A stretch of DNA of 10,374 nt from an uncultured Clostridia bacterium (GTDB taxonomy: Bacteria; Bacillota; Clostridia; Christensenellales; CAG-917). Location of the stretch: positions 1-10,374 of the forward strand of contig CAMWIB010000027.1 of assembly GCA_947174215.1 (NCBI GenBank). Direction: 5' to 3'. The number at the start of each line of letters is the position of its first letter. Positions within the stretch are counted from its first letter, which is position 1. The position numbers were made by a program, and so were the translations under genes. Shown here piece by piece: positions 6,232 through 10,374 of the stretch. The notes below the pieces were generated by a model. The model worked only from the letters and a program-made list of their open reading frames with translations, was not told the origin of the DNA and made no database searches.

Positions 6232-6488
6232 GTTCAAAAGCCGTATAATCTAAAAAGTATTATAAAAATAGCCAAAATTTAGAATTATACTTGCGATATT
6301 GGCAAGTAATAACCAAATATGCTACGATTGCAAATATGGTAGGGATTGAGAAAACACAAGTAAACAGTAGCAAATTGAGATAAAACAGACTAAAACTTAC
6401 GGGTAATAGCATAATAGTGAGAAATAATGGCTTATAAAGCTGATGATGTATTATAAAATACGCAACTTTTAAGAATAGTGGTGCGAAT
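6232..6488 (+). other. AT-rich uvrB-uvrA gap, probable uvrA promoter region
   Basis: No gene or classical terminator is visible in these 257 bases. A stem pairs TTATACTTGC (6285-6294) with GCAAGTAATAA (6302-6312) over 10 bp with one bulged A, but no U-run follows. TATAAT (6244-6249) and TATAAA (6452-6457) are possible -10 boxes without convincing -35 partners. No GAAC-N4-GTTC LexA site was seen. uvrA therefore probably has its own, weakly recognisable promoter. Confidence 0.35.
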
Positions 6489-9305
6489 ATGGATAAAATT
6501 TATATAAAGGGTGCAAGAGAAAACAACTTGAAGTCGGTGGACTTGGAGATACCGCGCGATAAGCTCGTTGTGTTTACGGGACTTTCTGGTAGCGGTAAGT
6601 CGTCGCTGGCGTTCGATACGATATTTGCAGAGGGACAGCGTAGGTACGTAGAGAGCTTGTCGAGCTATGCGCGTATGTTTTTGGGGCAGATGCAAAAGCC
6701 TGACGTGGACTATATCGAGGGACTCTCGCCCGCCGTTTCCATAGACCAGAAAACTACGTCGCACAACCCCCGTTCAACCGTCGGCACGGTTACGGAAATA
6801 TACGACTACTTCCGTCTGCTGTACGCGAGAATAGGAAAGGCGCATTGCCCGAAGTGCGGTCGTCCGATAGAGAAACAGACCGTTGACCAGATATGCGATA
6901 AGATAATGGAACGCACGGGTGCAAAGCTTCAACTGCTTGCTCCAATCGTGCGCGGAAGAAAGGGCGAATATAAAAAGGAACTCGAACAGCTCAAACGCGC
7001 GGGCTATGCGCGAGTCAGAGTGGACGGCATAAACTATACCCTCGACGAGGATATCTCACTTGACAAAAATATCAAGCACACCATAAGCGTGGTTGTAGAT
7101 AGAATCGTCGTAAAGGACGGCGTGCAACGCCGCTTGTCAGACGCGATTGAAAGTGCGATAAAGCTTGCGGAAGGACTCGTCGTTGCCGACTTTGACGGAG
7201 AGGAGGTTCTGTATTCTACTAAGTACGCTTGCCCCGATTGTGAACTGTCGTTTGAGGAGCTTACGCCAAGACTGTTCTCATTCAACAATCCGTACGGCGC
7301 TTGCCGCGACTGTGGAGGACTCGGCTTCAAGCAGGAGATTGACTGCGACTTACTCATAGTGGATAGAAATAAGAGCTTGCGCGAGGGCGCGATAAAGGCG
7401 TCGGGCTGGGTTATTGACACCTCGGGAATGATGTCTGCAAACTTGAAGGCGCTTTCCAAATCGTACGGCTTTTCTATGGATACGCCGTTTAAGGATTTGC
7501 CAAAGGAAATCGTGCATATGATTTTTTACGGCAACGACGGGGACCGTATTCCAATCGAGTACAACTCGCGCACGTTCAGCGGCTTTTATAACGCGAGCTT
7601 CGAGGGCATTGCAAACAACCTTATGCGCCGCTTTAATGAAACGGATTCCGAGATGATAAAGACCGAGATTTCAAAGTATATGAAGGAAGTCCCGTGTACT
7701 ACCTGCGGCGGAAAGAGATTGAAGCCCGAAGCGCTTGCCGTTACGGTGGGTGGAGTGAATATCGATGAGATGACGAATATGTCAATCGGCAGACTCAAAG
7801 AATTCGTGTACGGCTTGGAGCTTACGCATACGGAGCATCTCATTGCGGATAGAATAATCAAAGAAATATGTGCAAGACTTGATTTCTTGGTGAACGTGGG
7901 ACTTGACTATCTTAAGCTCTCGAGCTCGGCGTCAACGCTGTCGGGCGGCGAATCGCAGCGTATCCGTCTTGCAACGCAGATTGGAAGCGGACTTACTGGC
8001 GTCCTCTACATTTTAGACGAGCCGAGCATAGGCTTGCATCAAAAGGATAATCAGCGCTTGCTTGCATCCCTCAAAAATCTGCGCGACCTTGGCAATACGC
8101 TTATAGTAGTTGAACACGACGAGGAAACAATAAAGAGTGCGGACTTCATTGTGGATATAGGTCCGGGGGCAGGCGTACACGGCGGTGAGGTCATTGCCGC
8201 GGGCAGTGTTGAGGACATTATCGCAAGCGAGAAGTCTATCACTGGAAAGTATCTAAGTGGCGAATATACCATAGAAGTTCCGCTTGCAAGGCGTAAGGGC
8301 AACGGCGAGTTTATATCCATAAAGGGCGCAAAGCAAAACAATCTCAATAATCTGAACGTGGATATTCCGCTTGGCACGCTCACCTGCATTACGGGCGTAT
8401 CGGGAAGCGGAAAATCAAGCCTTATAAATGAAATACTTTATCCCACGCTTTCAAACCAGCTTATGAAAAGCAGACTGCGCGAGGGCGAGTTTGACAGAAT
8501 CGACGGCATAGAAAATCTTGATAAGGTCATCTGCATAGACCAAAGTCCGATAGGCAGAACGCCGCGCTCGAACCCCGCTACGTATACGGGTGTATTCAGT
8601 CCGATAAGAGATTTGTATGCAACTCTTCCCGACGCAAAGGCGAGAGGTTATTCTTCTGGCAGATTCTCATTCATCGTCAGCGGCGGCAGATGTGAGCATT
8701 GTTCGGGCGACGGTATGTTGAAGATAGAGATGCACTTCCTTCCCGACATTTACGTGCCTTGCGACGTGTGTAAGGGCGCGCGCTACAACCGCGAAACCCT
8801 CGAAGTCAGATACAAGGGCAAGAATATAAGCGAAGTCCTCGATATGACGATTGAGGAAGCCGTTTCGTTCTTTGAAAATATTCCGAAGATTCGCAACAAG
8901 ATAAGCACGCTCAACGACGTAGGCTTGGGTTATGTAAAGCTCGGACAGTCCTCGACAACGCTTTCGGGTGGCGAGGCGCAGAGAGTAAAGCTCGCAACCG
9001 AGCTGTCAAAGCGTTCGACGGGCAAGACTATGTATATTCTTGACGAGCCTACAACTGGACTCCACACTCACGATGTAAGCAAGCTTCTTTCCATATTGCA
9101 AAGACTCGTCGAGCAGGGCAATAGCGTTGTAGTCATAGAGCATAACCTCGACGTGATAAAGGTTGCAGACTACATCATAGACCTCGGTCCCGACGGCGGC
9201 GATAAGGGCGGCAAAATAGTTGCAAAAGGCACCCCCGAAGAAGTAGCAAGGGTAAAGGGTAGCTACACGGGCGAGTTTTTGAAAGATATACTGCCACAGG
9301 CGTAA
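6489..9305 (+). CDS. uvrA: UvrABC system protein A (damage-sensing ATPase)
   Basis: DNA-binding ABC-type ATPase that scans DNA as a dimer, detects helix-distorting lesions and delivers UvrB. The 938 residues match the family. Visible: Walker A GLSGSGKS (31-38); a CPKC pair (120-123); the first zinc module with Cys248, 251, 272 and 275; ABC signature LSGGESQ (484-490) with Walker B Asp510; a second Walker A GVSGSGKS (636-643); the second zinc module with Cys735, 738, 758 and 761; and signature LSGGEAQ (825-831) with Walker B Asp852. Both ATP sites and both zinc modules are intact. ATG 6489 fits the family start (MDKIYIKGARENNL), although the ribosome binding site is poor. It follows uvrB on the same strand but 257 bases away, so it may be transcribed separately. 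Confidence 0.98.
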   Translation: MDKIYIKGARENNLKSVDLEIPRDKLVVFTGLSGSGKSSLAFDTIFAEGQRRYVESLSSYARMFLGQMQKPDVDYIEGLSPAVSIDQKTTSHNPRSTVGTVTEIYDYFRLLYARIGKAHCPKCGRPIEKQTVDQICDKIMERTGAKLQLLAPIVRGRKGEYKKELEQLKRAGYARVRVDGINYTLDEDISLDKNIKHTISVVVDRIVVKDGVQRRLSDAIESAIKLAEGLVVADFDGEEVLYSTKYACPDCELSFEELTPRLFSFNNPYGACRDCGGLGFKQEIDCDLLIVDRNKSLREGAIKASGWVIDTSGMMSANLKALSKSYGFSMDTPFKDLPKEIVHMIFYGNDGDRIPIEYNSRTFSGFYNASFEGIANNLMRRFNETDSEMIKTEISKYMKEVPCTTCGGKRLKPEALAVTVGGVNIDEMTNMSIGRLKEFVYGLELTHTEHLIADRIIKEICARLDFLVNVGLDYLKLSSSASTLSGGESQRIRLATQIGSGLTGVLYILDEPSIGLHQKDNQRLLASLKNLRDLGNTLIVVEHDEETIKSADFIVDIGPGAGVHGGEVIAAGSVEDIIASEKSITGKYLSGEYTIEVPLARRKGNGEFISIKGAKQNNLNNLNVDIPLGTLTCITGVSGSGKSSLINEILYPTLSNQLMKSRLREGEFDRIDGIENLDKVICIDQSPIGRTPRSNPATYTGVFSPIRDLYATLPDAKARGYSSGRFSFIVSGGRCEHCSGDGMLKIEMHFLPDIYVPCDVCKGARYNRETLEVRYKGKNISEVLDMTIEEAVSFFENIPKIRNKISTLNDVGLGYVKLGQSSTTLSGGEAQRVKLATELSKRSTGKTMYILDEPTTGLHTHDVSKLLSILQRLVEQGNSVVVIEHNLDVIKVADYIIDLGPDGGDKGGKIVAKGTPEEVARVKGSYTGEFLKDILPQA

Positions 9306-9390
9306 ATATATAAGGCTAACATTGTAGCAATATATTGCTTGCTGTTAAGTCCATAAAGTAATCAGTTTTCAATGATGATAATGCGTAAAT

Positions 9391-9421
9391 GATAAAAGCG
9401 ACTCTAAGAGTCGCTTTTATC
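9391..9421 (+). terminator. Bidirectional terminator between uvrA and the convergent small gene
   Basis: GATAAAAGCGACTC (9391-9404) and GAGTCGCTTTTATC (9408-9421) pair perfectly over 14 bp around TAA. The arms carry AAAA and TTTT, so the hairpin can serve uvrA on the plus strand and the gene ending at 9474 on the minus strand. A second, weaker stem (TTTAGCGC with GCACTAAA, about 9436-9458) lies between it and the minus-strand gene. Confidence 0.85.
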
Positions 9422-9473
9422 GTCGAGGTTTTTTATTTTAGCGCTTTTGTAGCACTAAATTTGAATTTGCTTT

Positions 9474-9704
9474 TTACGGTTTTTCAAATACAAGCGTATA
9501 TTCAACAATATTACCGCCCATAAAACCTGTGATAAAACCACCGCCACCATTGTGTTTTAGTCCCGTGCAGCTGACGAGCGTGTAGCCTTGGCTTTCCATT
9601 TCGGCAATCTTTTCTGCCTTTTTCTGCTCAACGTTCTTGCCTAAAATTGGAGTCAGTGACCCCGATACTTTCACCGTCGTGTACTTTGAATTAAACAACC
9701 CCAT
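9474..9704 (-). CDS. Small DUF4177-like protein of unknown function
   Basis: 76 residues starting MGLFNSKYTTVKVSG. The core EQKKAEKIAEMESQGYTLVSC (helix then strand) followed by a final strand, VEYTLVFEKP, resembles small DUF4177-type proteins, which share a helix, a GW/GY-x-LV strand and a YYxLxFE-like ending. Between the strands is a glycine-rich loop, HNGGGGFITGFMGGN (about 52-66), which is unusual and could fold as a flexible loop or a short membrane-seeking segment. Two further in-frame ATGs lie upstream (9719, 9710), but AGAGGA (9716-9711) sits six bases before ATG 9704 and decides the start. It is divergent from the XRE gene and shares its operators, so it is probably repressed by it. 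No signal peptide is visible. The family link is tentative. Confidence 0.75.
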   Translation of the reverse strand: MGLFNSKYTTVKVSGSLTPILGKNVEQKKAEKIAEMESQGYTLVSCTGLKHNGGGGFITGFMGGNIVEYTLVFEKP

Positions 9705-9727
9705 ATTCATTCCTCTCATTAGTATTT

Positions 9728-9809
9728 ATGTTCATAAATGGAACATATTACATACAATATAGTTCATAAATGGAACATTGTCAAGTAAAAATGTTTCTTT
9801 TGGGAACAT
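9728..9809. promoter_or_regulatory. Three phased 19-bp operators between the small gene and the XRE gene
   Basis: Copy 1, ATGTTCATAAATGGAACAT, spans 9728-9746. Copy 2 (9760-9778) has the same core GTTC-ATAAATG-GAAC with one altered edge. Copy 3 (9791-9809) is ATGTTTCTTTTGGGAACAT, weaker in its left arm. Starts are 32 and 31 bp apart, about three helical turns, so all three face the same side of the DNA. Arms are ATGTTC/GAACAT around a 7-base spacer. They are the expected sites for the adjacent XRE repressor. Confidence 0.8.
9756..9784 (-). promoter_or_regulatory. Strong promoter of the DUF4177-like gene
   Basis: On the minus strand: a perfect TTGACA (9784-9779), a 17-bp spacer and TATATT (9761-9756). 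Operator copy 2 occupies the spacer almost exactly. Operator copy 1 covers about +4 to +22, since transcription should start near 9750. Repressor binding would block polymerase entry directly. Confidence 0.8.
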
Positions 9810-9830
9810 TTTTTCATTTTGCAATATATT
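9800..9830 (+). promoter_or_regulatory. Possible promoter of the XRE gene, leaderless arrangement
   Basis: TTGGGA (9800-9805), a long 19-bp spacer and TATATT (9825-9830). The -35 lies inside operator copy 3, which suggests autoregulation. The ATG at 9837 is seven bases after the -10 and has no ribosome binding site, so the mRNA may begin at the start codon. Confidence 0.4.
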
Positions 9831-9836
9831 AGTACT

Positions 9837-10154
9837 ATGAACGTTTTGCAGGATTTGAGGAAGAAAAGAAAAATAACGCAACAGCAACTTGCCGACTATC
9901 TGGGAGTACCGCGTACAACGCTTGCCCATTATGAAAGCGGTAGAAATGAGATGGGGTATGATTTGCTTTGTCGCACTGCCGATTATTTCGAGGTTTCCGT
10001 AGACGCGTTGCTTGGCAGAGAAGGTAAGGGCGATTTGTTTGATGACGCGCGTACGCGCCGCCCCGAGATTATAGAAATCTACGACCAACTAAGCGACGCC
10101 GAGCAGAGGAATTTATTGAACTATGCCCGCGGTATGATAGCAATGAAAAAGTAA
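9837..10154 (+). CDS. XRE-family helix-turn-helix transcriptional regulator
   Basis: A 105-residue DNA-binding repressor of the lambda Cro/CI-like XRE type, expected to act as a dimer. Residues 4-60 form the five-helix domain: LQDLRKKRKITQQQLADYLG, the recognition helix region VPRTTLAHYESGRNEM, then CRTADYFEVSVDALLGR. The C-terminal tail (about 75-105, PEIIEIYDQLSDAEQRNLLNYARGM) is a short two-helix segment common in Gram-positive XRE proteins, probably for dimerisation. The frame is open from TTG 9819, but ATG 9837 matches the usual domain start. No ribosome binding site precedes it. Three inverted-repeat operators lie in the divergent gap, indicating control of its own gene and the DUF4177-like gene. 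No protease-cleavage or metallopeptidase domain is fused, so how it is relieved is not visible. Confidence 0.93.
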   Translation: MNVLQDLRKKRKITQQQLADYLGVPRTTLAHYESGRNEMGYDLLCRTADYFEVSVDALLGREGKGDLFDDARTRRPEIIEIYDQLSDAEQRNLLNYARGMIAMKK

Positions 10155-10374
10155 ATCGCAAGATACTATTGCAATATACTCACTGAAATATATGAAGCAC
10201 AATAACATAAATCGCAATAATTGCGTTGCCATAGCGGTGAAGTGAGCTTGCGGATTTTGCCAACCAGTTTGCATTAGCAACTTTAACTGCCAAATTGTCA
10301 TAACAGTGATAATAATCATTAAATAATAAATTTTTAAAAAAACCATTTATAATTGTTTCCGTTGTTCCACCGAA
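10155..10374. other. AT-rich non-coding end of the window
   Basis: No gene is visible. CGCAATAATTGCG (10213-10225) is a perfect 6-bp inverted repeat around one base. A weak stem (AGTTTGC/GCAACT with one bulge) lies near 10267-10283. A TATAAT near 10347-10352, without a clear -35, could belong to a gene beyond the window. No convincing terminator for the XRE gene is seen. Confidence 0.3.

Noticed and set aside
9732..10088. 118-codon minus-strand frame opposite the XRE gene
   Set aside because: It is antisense to a clear helix-turn-helix protein, extends over the operators, and shows no domain.
10213..10225. Palindrome CGCAATAATTGCG as a terminator of the XRE gene
   Set aside because: The single-base centre cannot form an RNA loop of normal size with the full stem, and no U-run follows.

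Overview
The window looks like a chromosomal segment of a Bacillota (Clostridia-type) bacterium. The evidence is the uvrB-then-uvrA order, a 89-residue HU protein behind a perfect AAGGAGGT ribosome binding site, sigma-A-type promoters, AT-rich gaps and an Lxx-Cys lipoprotein. An uncultured gut clostridium would fit, but that finer placement is inference.

Layout. Positions 1-1468 (minus strand) hold the N-terminal 489 residues of a P-type cation ATPase whose 3' end lies outside the window. A divergent regulatory gap separates it from a small lipoprotein with a PepSY-like C-terminus (1606-2274). A perfect hairpin (2339-2364) ends that unit. The next 500-base gap is the least ordinary part of the window: it has a cluster of TTGACA/TGTCAA motifs around a TATAAT, then about 250 bases that fold into three consecutive helices (2469-2717), a candidate structured RNA. 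The HU gene (2779-3048) follows with its own promoter and terminator. A gap of about 300 bases holds several small hairpins, including two near-identical CGAAG mini-hairpins. A sigma-A-like promoter at 3301-3329 then drives two small genes (3351-3821, 3858-4253), both built as a winged-helix-like head with a C-terminal membrane anchor. uvrB (4276-6231) follows 22 bases later. After a 257-base AT-rich gap comes uvrA (6489-9305) and a perfect 14-bp bidirectional terminator.

The right end is a compact divergent module: a 76-residue glycine-rich, DUF4177-like protein on the minus strand (9474-9704) and a 105-residue XRE-family repressor on the plus strand (9837-10154). Three 19-bp inverted-repeat operators lie between them, 32 and 31 bp apart. 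One fills the spacer of the minus-strand promoter and another overlaps the presumed -35 of the repressor gene, so the repressor probably controls both genes.

How the genes work together: UvrA and UvrB form the damage-recognition complex of nucleotide excision repair. The two membrane-anchored winged-helix proteins are probably cotranscribed with uvrB, but their role is unknown. HU is a nucleoid protein. The ATPase, the lipoprotein and the XRE module look like independent units. No CRISPR array, tRNA, rRNA or insertion sequence was seen.
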